Shown here: in pieces, positions 50,440 through 60,073 of the stretch
Position numbering within the stretch: the stretch's first letter is position 1
Layout of the letters: each line of letters opens with the position of its first letter
The notes under the pieces: model-generated
What the model was told of the DNA's origin: nothing
The model's input: only the letters and a program-made list of their open reading frames with translations
The model's database searches: none
NCBI RefSeq assembly: GCF_900109365.1
Contig: NZ_FNZR01000010.1
Span: 1 to 64,000, forward strand
Direction of reading: 5' to 3'
Length of the DNA: 64,000 nucleotides
DNA from: Parapedobacter koreensis
GTDB lineage: Bacteria > Bacteroidota > Bacteroidia > Sphingobacteriales > Sphingobacteriaceae
Program-made: the position numbers and the translations under genes

Positions 50440-52222
50440 ATATAGGCCGATCCAGTTTCATCGAAATGCGATAGGCGGCATTCATCAGTCCTACATGACT
50501 ATATGCTTGGGGAAAGTTGCCCCATTGGCTCCCGTTAGATTCGTCGATATCCTCACTGAATAGCATCAGGTGATTGCCATAGGTCAGCAATCGTTCAAAG
50601 GTAGCGACGGCCTCGTCCACGCGGCCTACACAGGCCAACGCTTCCACATACCAAAAGGCACAAATCAGAAACGTCGATTTTGGCTTGCCAAAATCGTCCG
50701 AGTGGAGGTATCGGTAAAAAAGCCCTTGCGGCGTCTTCAGCTCACGCTCCAAGGCGGCAAGATGATTGCGCGCCCTTTCGGAAGCTGGATCCAAGTAATG
50801 CATCATGATGAGCTGCAACGTACTGGCATCCAGGTGCGGACTACTCGCAGCGTTGGTGTATACCTGCCGCTCCGCGTCATAACAAGCTTCGATATATTGG
50901 GCAGCCCGGTTCATCAACGCCGCTGCTTTGTCTACCATTTGTTGGTCGCCAATCGTCCGGCCAATCTTACAAGCCGCTGAACTACCCGCCCATTGAAAGA
51001 GGTTTGAATAACAATGATGGTTGGCGAAATTTCGAAATTCCCATATTCCCGCGTCTTTTTCATCCATGGTCTTCTCGATTTTCTGAAGGATATAATCTAC
51101 CCAACGGCCTGCATCCGAACGCTCGTTGAAAACAAAGCGGTAGTCGGTATATAAAGGCAATAAGGCAATCATTGCCTGCCCATATACATCATTTTGGATA
51201 TGCTCGTAGGCTTGGTTTCCTATTCGCACAGGTTTGTTCCCCTGATAACCATCCAAATCATCTAAAATATGCTCCGTCAATTCAATTTGGCCATTTATGC
51301 CATAGAGCGGCTGAAGCCTGCCGGTATCCACGTGGGTAATATTGGTGATGTAATTGGCATACTGCTCCATTTCTTCAAATTGCCCGATATGGTTTAGCGC
51401 TGTGATGACATAGTAGCTATCGCGTAGCCAGCAATACCGGTAATCCCAATTGCGCCCGCTCCCAGGATGTTCGGGCAAACTTGTGGTACCTGCGGCAATG
51501 ATGGCCCCCGTATCTTCATACTGGTGGATTTTTAAGGCAAGTGCGGAGCGAATTACAGCTGCTTGATAAAAGGATGATATCGTTGCATGCTTTATCCATG
51601 TACGCCAATAACCGATGGTCTCACGAAGAAAGTGCTCGACAGTACGTTCAAGGGGTGCTTCGAGCGGTTGTCCATATGTCAATACCAAATACTTGGTTTC
51701 ACTCAACACGAAAGATTCCTCCCCAAAAAAATGGCTTATCGGTACGTTGGTCGTCAGCCGTAGTTGTTCTATACCATTGCCAAATTCCACATGGTTGCTT
51801 CCACGGTATTTAGTAAACGAACGCTGCCCATATGCACTTACTGGATCGCACACCACGCGGATACGGGGGCGATTGTCTAACGGCTCGATTTTCCGGATAA
51901 ACATCAGTGGTTTGAAATAGCGTTCATATTGCCTGAAACGTGGGGCAAAATCCGTAATCCGGTAGCTTCCATCAGCCGTAGTGATCTCCGTACGCAGCAC
52001 ATTTGTATTTTCAATATAATATTGTTTGCTGCTGTACTCATTTGCAGGTTGGATAGAAAACCGGCCTCCTTTAGTGGCATCCAAAAGACTACCAAAAATG
52101 AATGAGCTATCAAAAGACGGCCAACACAACCAAGAAACATTCGTATCCTTTTGAATATGTGCCAGATAAGCACAATTTCCAATTATTCCACTGTTATAAA
52201 CGTGTCGTTTATCCATATACAT
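50429..52222 (-). CDS. GH15 family glycoside hydrolase (glucoamylase/trehalase-like)
   Basis: A 597-residue cytosolic protein with an N-terminal beta-sandwich (NSGIIGNCAYLAHIQKDTNV, LCWPSFDSSFIFGSLLDATK) and a C-terminal (alpha/alpha)6 barrel (GSGRNWDYRYCWLRDSYYVI, RGLWLLRD-type motif). GH15 proteins release glucose from glucans; a bacterial subgroup acts on trehalose. Facing otsAB so closely fits a trehalose-related role, but substrate is not proved. It is the last gene of an operon with the metallophosphoesterase (12-bp gap). Confidence 0.9.
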   Translation of the reverse strand: MYMDKRHVYNSGIIGNCAYLAHIQKDTNVSWLCWPSFDSSFIFGSLLDATKGGRFSIQPANEYSSKQYYIENTNVLRTEITTADGSYRITDFAPRFRQYERYFKPLMFIRKIEPLDNRPRIRVVCDPVSAYGQRSFTKYRGSNHVEFGNGIEQLRLTTNVPISHFFGEESFVLSETKYLVLTYGQPLEAPLERTVEHFLRETIGYWRTWIKHATISSFYQAAVIRSALALKIHQYEDTGAIIAAGTTSLPEHPGSGRNWDYRYCWLRDSYYVITALNHIGQFEEMEQYANYITNITHVDTGRLQPLYGINGQIELTEHILDDLDGYQGNKPVRIGNQAYEHIQNDVYGQAMIALLPLYTDYRFVFNERSDAGRWVDYILQKIEKTMDEKDAGIWEFRNFANHHCYSNLFQWAGSSAACKIGRTIGDQQMVDKAAALMNRAAQYIEACYDAERQVYTNAASSPHLDASTLQLIMMHYLDPASERARNHLAALERELKTPQGLFYRYLHSDDFGKPKSTFLICAFWYVEALACVGRVDEAVATFERLLTYGNHLMLFSEDIDESNGSQWGNFPQAYSHVGLMNAAYRISMKLDRPIFIG

Positions 52223-52234
52223 TCAAAAATAGCA

Positions 52235-53014
52235 TTATTTAATCGGTGTTCCTTCAAATTCTTCGGGTATGGCTTCCACTTCCAGAAGATGGAAAGGAAC
52301 GGCCTTCCCTTGACGGGCTAGAATGGGTAATGATACATTCCACACCTTAGTCCCGTCCGGAGTTTGCCCTTCATACTTACCCATATGTGCATGTCCGTGG
52401 AAGACGGCTTCCACCTTGGTTCGTTGCAATGGCTCCAACAGCCTTGAAGATCCCAGAAACGGATAAATTTCCAAAGGCTCTCCCTCTACGGTCTCGGGGA
52501 TAGGAGCATAGTGCATGATAGCTATTTTCGGGATTTCTCCTTGGTGTTGCCCCAGCCTGGACAATGCCCGTTCCAGCTTCAATCCTTCATCAACGGCCTC
52601 CTGTACAAATGATTTCATCATGTCCTCACCAAATCGGGAGAGCATCCTTGGCCCAAATCCGCCACCAAACCCTTTAATACCGGCAAAGCCTATGCCTGCT
52701 ATCACGGTGGATTCACCATCTAATACCTGCATATTAGCTTGCTGAAGCACCTCCTTAATGATTTTATGACGCCCCTTCTCATAATCATGGTTGCCCAACA
52801 CACCGACCAATTGGATACTGCTGCCCTTCAGCTCTTCGGCGAACAACATGGCCTCATCCTCATCACCTGTATCCGTAATATCCCCCGCAATGACCAAAAT
52901 ATCTGCTTCTTTGTTGATTGCTGCAAAATAGTCCTTCCATTTTCCCCGGTCTGTTTCCCGTACATGCAGATCTCCTATCGCAGCTATCCGTATTGATTTC
53001 TTCGTTGTTTCCAT
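52235..53014 (-). CDS. Calcineurin-like metallophosphoesterase
   Basis: A 259-residue enzyme with the full metal-binding set: IAAIGDLHVRE, LVIAGDITDTGD, GVLGNHDYEKG and VFHGHAHMGKYEG. No signal peptide or membrane segment is seen, so it acts in the cytoplasm. The substrate could be a nucleotide, a sugar phosphate or a protein. It lies 10 bp after the nucleotidyltransferase gene and 12 bp before the GH15 gene, all on the minus strand. Confidence 0.88.
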   Translation of the reverse strand: METTKKSIRIAAIGDLHVRETDRGKWKDYFAAINKEADILVIAGDITDTGDEDEAMLFAEELKGSSIQLVGVLGNHDYEKGRHKIIKEVLQQANMQVLDGESTVIAGIGFAGIKGFGGGFGPRMLSRFGEDMMKSFVQEAVDEGLKLERALSRLGQHQGEIPKIAIMHYAPIPETVEGEPLEIYPFLGSSRLLEPLQRTKVEAVFHGHAHMGKYEGQTPDGTKVWNVSLPILARQGKAVPFHLLEVEAIPEEFEGTPIK

Positions 53015-53024
53015 AAGCTTTCGA

Positions 53025-53753
53025 TTAAACCGTCATGATGGTATATGCTTTATAATTCCAATCTTTGATATCCACTTCATACTGCGTCTGATCGATCAGC
53101 GGCCCCCGACATACTTTCTCCAAGGAAGGAGGCAAATCATATTGCTCTTTTGCCCGACTAATTAAATCATGGAACAACCAATCCGGTATAATGCTGCGGT
53201 AATCGGACGGGTAGACGAACTGGAAAATCAACAGTTGCGCCAGCAACAGGTGCCAATGGGTATCCAGTCGTTTCCATAGCCGTGCCCAATCCAACCCGTG
53301 ACCAGTCTTCAACAGCAGGTGGTTTACGTCGGCGCTATCGTTCCGCTCCCGATTCTGCACATATATCTTGCACCAAACCAATTCTTCCGGTGGGACAAAT
53401 TTGACAGGTATGCCGCAGAAGTCTCCTTCTTCAGCATACGCATACCACGTGTCATCCACCTTGCAGATATTATTTACCGTATCGAAAATAATGTCAATAA
53501 AATAATCCCCTTTAAATACTTTGGCCAACCACCTCGAATCGGTCAGTTCCGTACGATACCCATTCTCTGCAAAACACTTTAAGATCTTCGGATATTCCTG
53601 CGGCTGGCAGAAGATATCTAAATCTTTGGTAGCCCGATGGATACCGGTATAATGGACAACCGCATGCCCGCCCCCGATCATAAAGTCACATTGGTTATTT
53701 TTCAATAATGTCAGTGCATCACAATAAAAGGTTGTTGTTTTTTCGTTAATCAT
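53025..53753 (-). CDS. Nucleotidyltransferase-fold protein
   Basis: A 242-residue protein of the minimal/AbiEii-like nucleotidyltransferase superfamily. Residues 24-49 carry the G-G-G-H-A motif and the metal-binding DLDIF (Asp44, Asp46) in RATKDLDIFCQ. A helical C-terminal part follows. The family includes nucleotide or NMP transferases and toxin-like proteins. It is the first gene of the NTase-metallophosphoesterase-GH15 operon (10-bp gap). The target and whether the enzyme opposes the phosphoesterase are unknown. Confidence 0.78.
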   Translation of the reverse strand: MINEKTTTFYCDALTLLKNNQCDFMIGGGHAVVHYTGIHRATKDLDIFCQPQEYPKILKCFAENGYRTELTDSRWLAKVFKGDYFIDIIFDTVNNICKVDDTWYAYAEEGDFCGIPVKFVPPEELVWCKIYVQNRERNDSADVNHLLLKTGHGLDWARLWKRLDTHWHLLLAQLLIFQFVYPSDYRSIIPDWLFHDLISRAKEQYDLPPSLEKVCRGPLIDQTQYEVDIKDWNYKAYTIMTV

Positions 53754-53879
53754 TGCTCTTGTGAACTATCGCAATTCCCAATAGGGTACTATGCTTCCCT
53801 GTTGAGAGACAATCTTCGGGATGCCATTGTTTGGAATTACGACAAAAAAGCAGGCATTTAGGGAATTTACCGGTCTTAG

Positions 53880-54377
53880 TTATAGTTGTTTTTGCATAAT
53901 GTAATCGTTCAGCATATAGCCATGATAAGGAATCTCCACGGCCGTTACAATGGCAAAACCTTGCTTTTCATAAAAGGCCTTTGCCGGGTTATGCCGGTAT
54001 ACATTTAACTCCAGGCAGTCCATACCGACCGCCAATGCGTGTTGGGCAACGTGGTCGATCAGTAGCTTTCCTATTCCATGCCCCTGCATGGAGGGGAGGA
54101 TATACAGTTTTTCAATACGCATGGTGCGGATAGCTAATGGTTTGGGTTGGAAGCCGACAAACCCAATCGGTTTACGGTCTTTCACAGCAAAGGAAAAACA
54201 TTGGCCCGCTTCCATTTGGTTTAACAAAGCATCTGCCGAATAAATCTGCTCCAACATGAAGCTGATTTGGGCGGCAGTCAATAGCTTATTGTATGTGGGC
54301 CACCAAATTTCATGGGCCAACCGATGGATAGTTTCCACATCGGACAATGTCGCAGCCTGGATGGTAATCGTATTCAT
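53880..54377 (-). CDS. GNAT-family N-acetyltransferase
   Basis: A 165-residue acetyltransferase. The acetyl-CoA loop is MRIEKLYILPSMQGHGIGKL, followed by LLIDHVAQHA, and the later strand NVYRHNPAKAFYEKQGFAIV is typical. The acceptor is unknown. It is the last gene of the secA operon, 3 bp after the TPK-like gene. Confidence 0.9.
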   Translation of the reverse strand: MNTITIQAATLSDVETIHRLAHEIWWPTYNKLLTAAQISFMLEQIYSADALLNQMEAGQCFSFAVKDRKPIGFVGFQPKPLAIRTMRIEKLYILPSMQGHGIGKLLIDHVAQHALAVGMDCLELNVYRHNPAKAFYEKQGFAIVTAVEIPYHGYMLNDYIMQKQL

Positions 54378-54380
54378 GAT

Positions 54381-54938
54381 TTATATACATTCGCCCACTA
54401 ACCCACGCTGTACTGCAAAATAGAGGGAATAAAAACCATCTTTTTCAGTGATATAATGGTTTTCCTGCTGAAGAATCAGACCCATGGTATAGCTTACTGC
54501 AGTGTATGCATATACCGATTCACCTTGAGGCTTCCATTTACGGAAACCGGACTTAGCCGCAAATACGCGTCTACCATTACCCAATAAAACGACATTCATG
54601 TCGGCATACCGAAGCAGCACCTCTAAATCCACGTTATTGGATACAATATTAACTGCTTTGCATCCCCTTCTCAATAGGTAAGCCAGCGCAGTATCTAAAA
54701 ATGTACCCGCCAAAGGTAAGGTGATGATGTCGCTTTGGGGCAAAACCAACTGCCCATCGGTGATAAGTATATCCACGTGAACACCCAGCTCGGCTATGGG
54801 TTTAACCGTCTCGCCATTAGTGACCACAATGGGATTCCATTCCATCAATTGGTTTAATTGGGGCCATGCGACACCCTCAATATCTGCAATGATTAGCGCA
54901 GGTTCTTGGTCTTCCTTGACAATGTGATGCGAAGACAT
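54381..54938 (-). CDS. Thiamine pyrophosphokinase-like protein, divergent
   Basis: A 185-residue cytosolic protein. The start at 54938 gives SSHHIVKEDQEPALIIADIE, similar to the N-terminus of Sphingobacteriaceae proteins labelled thiamine pyrophosphokinase. The nucleotide-binding D-x-D-S motif expected there is not evident; the aligned stretch reads LITDGQLVLPQ. A Rossmann-like pattern (VVLLGNGRRVFAAKSGFRKW) remains. It may be a divergent TPK or a paralogue that lost activity. It lies between the M20 and GNAT genes. Confidence 0.5.
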   Translation of the reverse strand: MSSHHIVKEDQEPALIIADIEGVAWPQLNQLMEWNPIVVTNGETVKPIAELGVHVDILITDGQLVLPQSDIITLPLAGTFLDTALAYLLRRGCKAVNIVSNNVDLEVLLRYADMNVVLLGNGRRVFAAKSGFRKWKPQGESVYAYTAVSYTMGLILQQENHYITEKDGFYSLYFAVQRGLVGECI

Positions 54939-54954
54939 GGGTTGGAACGTAGAT

Positions 54955-56136
54955 TTAATTGCCCAATTGGCGCAATGCAATATAGGCCATCAAACCCGTG
55001 CTTACGGCCAATGCACTTTCGTCGATGTCAAACGTGGGCGTGTGGACAGCCGACGTGATGCCTTTGGCCTCATTGCCGGTACCCAAGCGATAAAAACAGG
55101 CATCAGCCGCCTGCGAATAATACGCAAAATCCTCGCCTGCAAGCCAAAGGTCAAGGTCAATTACGTTTTCCTTGCCGAGGAACTCTTCGGCATATCCTTT
55201 CACCCTGGCGGTTAATTTCTCTTCATTGACCAGGAATGGATACCCTACACGGACTTCAAAATCGCATGTGCCGCCCATGCTTTCAGCAATGCCGACAGCA
55301 ATTTTCTGCATCCGTACATGGGCCTCTTTACGCCATTTTTCGTCAAACGTACGAAAAGTCCCTTCCATATAAACCTCGTTGGGTATGACATTAGTCGCCC
55401 CATTGGCAATTACCTTGCCTATGGATAGCACACTTGGCATTTTTGGGTCGGCAATGCGGCTCACGACTTGCTGTAGCGCGGTAATGATATGCGCCGTGAT
55501 CACCACGGGATCGATATTTTGCTGGGGTTGTGCACCATGCCCGCCCTTACCTTTTACCGTGATGTACAACTCATCTGTTGATGCCATGTATTTACCGGCA
55601 CGAAAACCCACCTTACCAGCAGGAATCAAGGGCATCACATGCTGTCCGATCACAGCTTGCGGGATGGGGTTCTGCAATACGCCCTCCTTAATCATCAGGC
55701 TCGCGCCTCCCGGCAACCGCTCTTCACCCGGTTGGAAAATCAGTTTGACGGTACCCCCGAAATTCGCTTTCAACGACTGCAGGATATCGGCCGTCCCCAA
55801 TAATGATGCCGTGTGCGCATCATGCCCACACGCGTGCATTACACCTCTGTGTTTCGAACCGTATTCACGTCCTTCAACTTCCGTGATCGGCAGTGCATCC
55901 ATGTCTGCCCGCAGGGCTACCACCCTATCCGAAGGTTGTTCGCCGACAATCTGTGCAACCAATCCGGTGTTGGCCATGGGACGATAAGGGATCGCTAACC
56001 GTTCCAATTCAGCCTTTACAAAAGCCGAGGTCTGGTATTCTTCGAATGACAGTTCGGGATGTTGATGTAAGTGCCTCCGCCGGGCTACAGTCTTTTCATA
56101 AATTTGGGTAGCAAGAACGCCGATCGTATTTTTCAT
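54955..56136 (-). CDS. M20-family amidohydrolase
   Basis: A 393-residue M20D metallohydrolase similar to N-acyl-amino-acid and hippurate hydrolases. Zinc-site motifs are present: RADMDALPITEVEGREYGSK, VMHACGHDAHTAS, FQPGEERLPGGA and the late WLAGEDFAYYSQAA. It removes an acyl group from an amino acid; the substrate is unknown. It starts 15 bp after the SPOR gene in the secA operon. Confidence 0.92.
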   Translation of the reverse strand: MKNTIGVLATQIYEKTVARRRHLHQHPELSFEEYQTSAFVKAELERLAIPYRPMANTGLVAQIVGEQPSDRVVALRADMDALPITEVEGREYGSKHRGVMHACGHDAHTASLLGTADILQSLKANFGGTVKLIFQPGEERLPGGASLMIKEGVLQNPIPQAVIGQHVMPLIPAGKVGFRAGKYMASTDELYITVKGKGGHGAQPQQNIDPVVITAHIITALQQVVSRIADPKMPSVLSIGKVIANGATNVIPNEVYMEGTFRTFDEKWRKEAHVRMQKIAVGIAESMGGTCDFEVRVGYPFLVNEEKLTARVKGYAEEFLGKENVIDLDLWLAGEDFAYYSQAADACFYRLGTGNEAKGITSAVHTPTFDIDESALAVSTGLMAYIALRQLGN

Positions 56137-56151
56137 CTTCCGTGTTGCCCT

Positions 56152-56592
56152 TTATTGGTAAATATAAATTTCCTCGGTAAAGATAAACACATTGTTGAAT
56201 TGCCTACGCAATCCTTGCATGAGCTCCTGTGCCTCTGCACGACTTCTAAAATCCCCTACCTTCACCCGATAATTGGGCTCTTCATAACTGACATAGGTGT
56301 CAATATCTTTGTATAGGCTTTTAAAACGTGCCTGTTCGGCATAGGCTTCCGTCCGATTGGATCCGGAATAAACCTGGACGCGAAAGCCCATCGCTGTCGT
56401 ACGTGTAGCATTTTTTCTGTCTACAGGTGGAGCATTGGTCGTTGCAGCCGTGATATTGGTGCCTTTTCGACTGCGCTGCATCAAGCTGATCAACGGGTCT
56501 GCCACAATTTCTACCTCTCCACGTTGCTGCGCATAACTTGCTACACAACCCGTACAGAACAACAGCGCAGTAAATACAAGACTTTTTACCAT
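56152..56592 (-). CDS. SPOR-domain envelope protein
   Basis: A 146-residue exported protein with an N-terminal signal peptide (LVFTALLFCTGCVASYAQQ; a Cys is present but cleavage at AYAQ-like site is more likely). The C-terminal 80 residues are a SPOR domain (GFRVQVYSGSNRTEAYAEQA, YRVKVGDFRSRAEAQELMQG), which binds denuded peptidoglycan at division sites. The middle is a flexible linker. It lies 22 bp after secA and is probably cotranscribed. Confidence 0.88.
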   Translation of the reverse strand: MVKSLVFTALLFCTGCVASYAQQRGEVEIVADPLISLMQRSRKGTNITAATTNAPPVDRKNATRTTAMGFRVQVYSGSNRTEAYAEQARFKSLYKDIDTYVSYEEPNYRVKVGDFRSRAEAQELMQGLRRQFNNVFIFTEEIYIYQ

Positions 56593-56614
56593 TATCTATA
56601 CTCCTTATTTTGGC

Positions 56615-59600
56615 TTATGCGCCATGGCAATTTTTATATTTTTTGCCACTGCCGCAAGGACAAGGATCATTTCTTCCCACTTTCTGTTCGTTACGTACCG
56701 GCTGGGTACGCTGTAACTCACGGGTATCTTCTGCAGGCGCGCCGCCCCCAGATGCCACCAATTCAGGCTTGGATGTCCGTACCTTAGCTTCCTGGCGGGG
56801 CAATGGCCGTGCCTCTCGTACATCCTGCGGCTGTTGATTAGGTATTTCGCCCTTAAATAGGAATCCCACAACGTCTTTATTCATGCTCACCAGCATCTGC
56901 TTAAACAGGTTGAAGGCCTCCATTTTATAAATGATAATCGGATCCTTTTGTTCATACACCGCATTCTGCACGGATTGCTTCAACTCATCCATGTCCCTGA
57001 GATGCTCCTTCCAAGCCTCATCAATCAACGCAAGAACAACACCTTTCTCAAATGATTTAAATACTTCCTTACCACCGGATTCTACCGCTTTTTTCAGGTT
57101 GGTAGCTACCTGTATTCCCCTCAAACCATCGGAGAAGGGTACGACGATATTTTCAATTTGCCCGCCCCTTGAGGCAAATACGTCGGTCAGTACAGGTAAT
57201 GTCTGTTTTGCTATTTTGTTCGCTTTCTCGTGGTAGTAGCTAATGACTTGGGCAAACAGCTTATCGGTGAGTGTCACCAAGTTGCTATGTGCAAATTCAT
57301 CTGCATCAATTTCGGGATCCAGGGAAAATACCCGAATCACTTCCAGTTGAAAATCATCGTAAGTGCCAGACTCCTTATACGTTGCCACGATATCTTCCAC
57401 CACGTCGAAAATCGTATTATTCAAATCGACATCCAGGCGCTCGCCAAACAGTGCATTTTTACGTTTGGCATAAATGACAGTCCGTTGGGAATTCATGACG
57501 TCGTCATATTCCAACAGCCGTTTGCGTATTCCAAAATTATTTTCCTCTACCTTTTTTTGCGCCCGTTCAATGGATTTGGTGAGCATGCTATGCTGCATCA
57601 CTTCGCCCTCCTGCACGCCCATGCGCACCATAATGTTGGAAATACGTTCAGAAGCAAACAAACGCATCAAGGGGTCTTCGAGCGATACAAAAAACTGGGA
57701 AGACCCCGGATCCCCTTGCCGCCCTGCCCGTCCGCGCAATTGCCGGTCTACCCGGCGCGACTCATGACGTTCGGTACCGATAATTGCCAAACCACCGACC
57801 TCTTTTACTCCCGGGCCAAGCTTGATATCTGTACCCCTGCCGGCCATATTGGTAGCAATGGTAACCATCCCAGCCTGTCCAGCCTCGGCAACAATGTCTG
57901 CCTCGCGTTGGTGCAATTTAGCATTCAGCACATTGTGTTTTACACCACGGAGTTTAAGCATACGGCTTAACAATTCTGAAATCTCCACGGAGGTCGTACC
58001 TACCAGCACCGGACGGCCCTCTTGGGTGAGTTGATGAATCTCCTCCGCCACGGCATTATATTTTTCACGGGCGGTACGGTAAATCAGGTCGTGCTTATCT
58101 TCACGCTGGGTAAGTACGTTCGTCGGAATCTCCACCACGTCCAACTTGTAAATCTGCCAAAGCTCCCCGGCTTCTGTAACTGCTGTACCGGTCATACCGG
58201 CCAGCTTATGGTACATACGGAAGTAGTTTTGTAACGTAATGGTGGCGTAAGTTTGGGTTGCATCCTCCACCTTTACATTTTCCTTGGCCTCAATCGCTTG
58301 ATGCAAGCCATCCGAATAGCGGCGCCCTTCCATAATCCGGCCCGTCTGTTCATCCACTATTTTCACCTTGCCTTCATCAATGATATACTCATCGTCCCGT
58401 TCAAATAAGGTATACGCTTTCAGCAGTTGATTTACGGAATGGATACGCTCAGACTTGACAGAAAAATCACGCATCAATTCTTCTTTTTTAGTCAACTTGT
58501 CTTCCGGATTCAGCCCCGATTTTTCAATCTCCGCGACCTCCGTGCCTACATCCGGCATGATAAAGAAATTGGGATCTTCGCCAGAGGCCGTGATGAGTTC
58601 GATGCCCTTCTCGGTGAGTTCCACCTGATTGTTCTTCTCGTCAATCACAAAATAAAGCTCGGCATCCACCTTGGGCATATTCTTGCTTTGCTCCTGCAAG
58701 TAATAGTTTTCTGTTTTCTGAAGGATCTGCCGGTTGCTGCCTTCGCTGAGAAACTTGATCAGCGCTTTATTTTTAGGCAGGCCACGATGAGCACGTAGGA
58801 GCGCAAGTCCACCACTTTCCACACCGGCATCACCGGAAACGATTGCTTTTTTTGCTTCGTTCAGCACGCCGTTTATAAACGCTTTTTGGGTATTGACCAA
58901 CCGTTCTATCCGCGGCTTGAGTTCGTAAAATTCATGCTGGTCGCCCCGGGGAATCGGGCCTGAAATAATCAACGGCGTACGTGCATCATCTATCAACACC
59001 GAGTCTACCTCATCCACCATGGCAAAGTGCAATTTTCGTTGTACTAACGCATCAGGTGATTGCGCCATATTGTCACGCAGGTAATCAAAACCAAACTCAT
59101 TATTGGTGCCAAATACGATATCTGCTGCATAGGCATTACGCCGGGCAAGTGAATTCGGTTGATGCTTATCGATGCAATCTACCCGCAGCCCATGGAATTC
59201 AAACAACGGGCCGTTCCATTCGGAGTCACGGCGCGCAAGGTAATCGTTTACCGTGACGATGTGTACGCCCTGGCCAGACAATGCGTTTAGGTATGCAGGA
59301 AGCGTACCTACCAACGTTTTACCTTCACCTGTAGCCATTTCAGCAATTTTCCCTTCATGGAGCACGATACCCCCGATAAGCTGCACATCATAATGCACCA
59401 TATTCCATGTCACTTCATTGCCGGCAGCTATCCACTTATTCTTCCATAGGGCTTTATCTCCATCTCCGACAATCTGTATATGGGGCTTTGATGCTGCCAA
59501 TTCCCGATCAAAATCTGAAGCTGTCACTTCCAATTCCGTATTTTCAGTAAATCGACGTGCCGTTTCTTTCACGACAGCAAAGGCCTCGGGAAGAATTTGC

Positions 59601-59911
59601 ATCAATACTTCTTCCAGCTTTTGATCGCGTTCTTTTCCCAACTTATCCACTTTGTCATAAATGGCCGTCTTCTGGATCATATCCACCTCCTCCTGATCGG
59701 CTTCCGCCTTCAGGTTACTGATTTCCTTATCGATATCGGCAAGGTATTCGGTGATACGTTGTTTGAAGTCTGCCGTTTTAGCGCGGAGCTCATCATTGGT
59801 CAAACCTTCAAGTTTTACATATTCTGCTTTGATCTTTTCTACCAAAGGTTGTATATGTTTAATATCTCGGTCAGACTTGCTACCAAATATTTTACTTAAG
59901 AATGTTAACAT
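56615..59911 (-). CDS. secA: Preprotein translocase ATPase SecA
   Basis: A 1098-residue SecA, long compared with the roughly 900 of E. coli but usual for Bacteroidota. It pushes unfolded preproteins through SecYEG. Seen: Walker A in [16 protein letters not shown] (about 194), DEAD-type [17 protein letters not shown] (about 300), the helicase motif [20 protein letters not shown] and the C-terminal zinc module [20 protein letters not shown]. It heads a minus-strand operon with SPOR, M20, TPK-like and GNAT genes. A TAACTTTG on the minus strand at 59994-60001 is a possible -7 element. Confidence 0.97.
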   Translation of the reverse strand: MLTFLSKIFGSKSDRDIKHIQPLVEKIKAEYVKLEGLTNDELRAKTADFKQRITEYLADIDKEISNLKAEADQEEVDMIQKTAIYDKVDKLGKERDQKLEEVLMQILPEAFAVVKETARRFTENTELEVTASDFDRELAASKPHIQIVGDGDKALWKNKWIAAGNEVTWNMVHYDVQLIGGIVLHEGKIAEMATGEGKTLVGTLPAYLNALSGQGVHIVTVNDYLARRDSEWNGPLFEFHGLRVDCIDKHQPNSLARRNAYAADIVFGTNNEFGFDYLRDNMAQSPDALVQRKLHFAMVDEVDSVLIDDARTPLIISGPIPRGDQHEFYELKPRIERLVNTQKAFINGVLNEAKKAIVSGDAGVESGGLALLRAHRGLPKNKALIKFLSEGSNRQILQKTENYYLQEQSKNMPKVDAELYFVIDEKNNQVELTEKGIELITASGEDPNFFIMPDVGTEVAEIEKSGLNPEDKLTKKEELMRDFSVKSERIHSVNQLLKAYTLFERDDEYIIDEGKVKIVDEQTGRIMEGRRYSDGLHQAIEAKENVKVEDATQTYATITLQNYFRMYHKLAGMTGTAVTEAGELWQIYKLDVVEIPTNVLTQREDKHDLIYRTAREKYNAVAEEIHQLTQEGRPVLVGTTSVEISELLSRMLKLRGVKHNVLNAKLHQREADIVAEAGQAGMVTIATNMAGRGTDIKLGPGVKEVGGLAIIGTERHESRRVDRQLRGRAGRQGDPGSSQFFVSLEDPLMRLFASERISNIMVRMGVQEGEVMQHSMLTKSIERAQKKVEENNFGIRKRLLEYDDVMNSQRTVIYAKRKNALFGERLDVDLNNTIFDVVEDIVATYKESGTYDDFQLEVIRVFSLDPEIDADEFAHSNLVTLTDKLFAQVISYYHEKANKIAKQTLPVLTDVFASRGGQIENIVVPFSDGLRGIQVATNLKKAVESGGKEVFKSFEKGVVLALIDEAWKEHLRDMDELKQSVQNAVYEQKDPIIIYKMEAFNLFKQMLVSMNKDVVGFLFKGEIPNQQPQDVREARPLPRQEAKVRTSKPELVASGGGAPAEDTRELQRTQPVRNEQKVGRNDPCPCGSGKKYKNCHGA

Positions 59912-59993
59912 CAGCTAATTGTTTACTAAAATAATACACCAACATCGTCAATAATAGCACCAAAACACATTACCGTCATTATGGCATATCGGG

Positions 59994-60001
59994 CAAAGTT
60001 A
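59994..60001 (-). promoter_or_regulatory. Possible -7 element of the secA operon
   Basis: TAACTTTG on the minus strand matches TAnnTTTG 82 bp before secA. The -33 region is occupied by the 7-bp repeat tract at 60005-60039 and has no TTG at the right spacing. Confidence 0.35.
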
Positions 60002-60004
60002 GTT

Positions 60005-60039
60005 ATTAGATTTGAGATTTGGGATAGGAGATGTGAGAT
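60005..60039. repeat. Degenerate 7-bp tandem repeat, five units
   Basis: Five units in exact phase: ATTAGAT, TTGAGAT, TTGGGAT, AGGAGAT, GTGAGAT. Read on the other strand each unit begins ATCT or ATCC, the same TCT-based heptad style as the tract at 6421-6490. It lies between mqnD and secA, directly upstream of a possible secA promoter element. Confidence 0.65.
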
Positions 60040-60073
60040 AGCCTTTCCAAGAATGGCCGCGTATCAGCCGAAT

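Noticed and set aside
57230-57970. 246-codon plus-strand open frame
   Set aside because: Antisense to secA, which is fully conserved.
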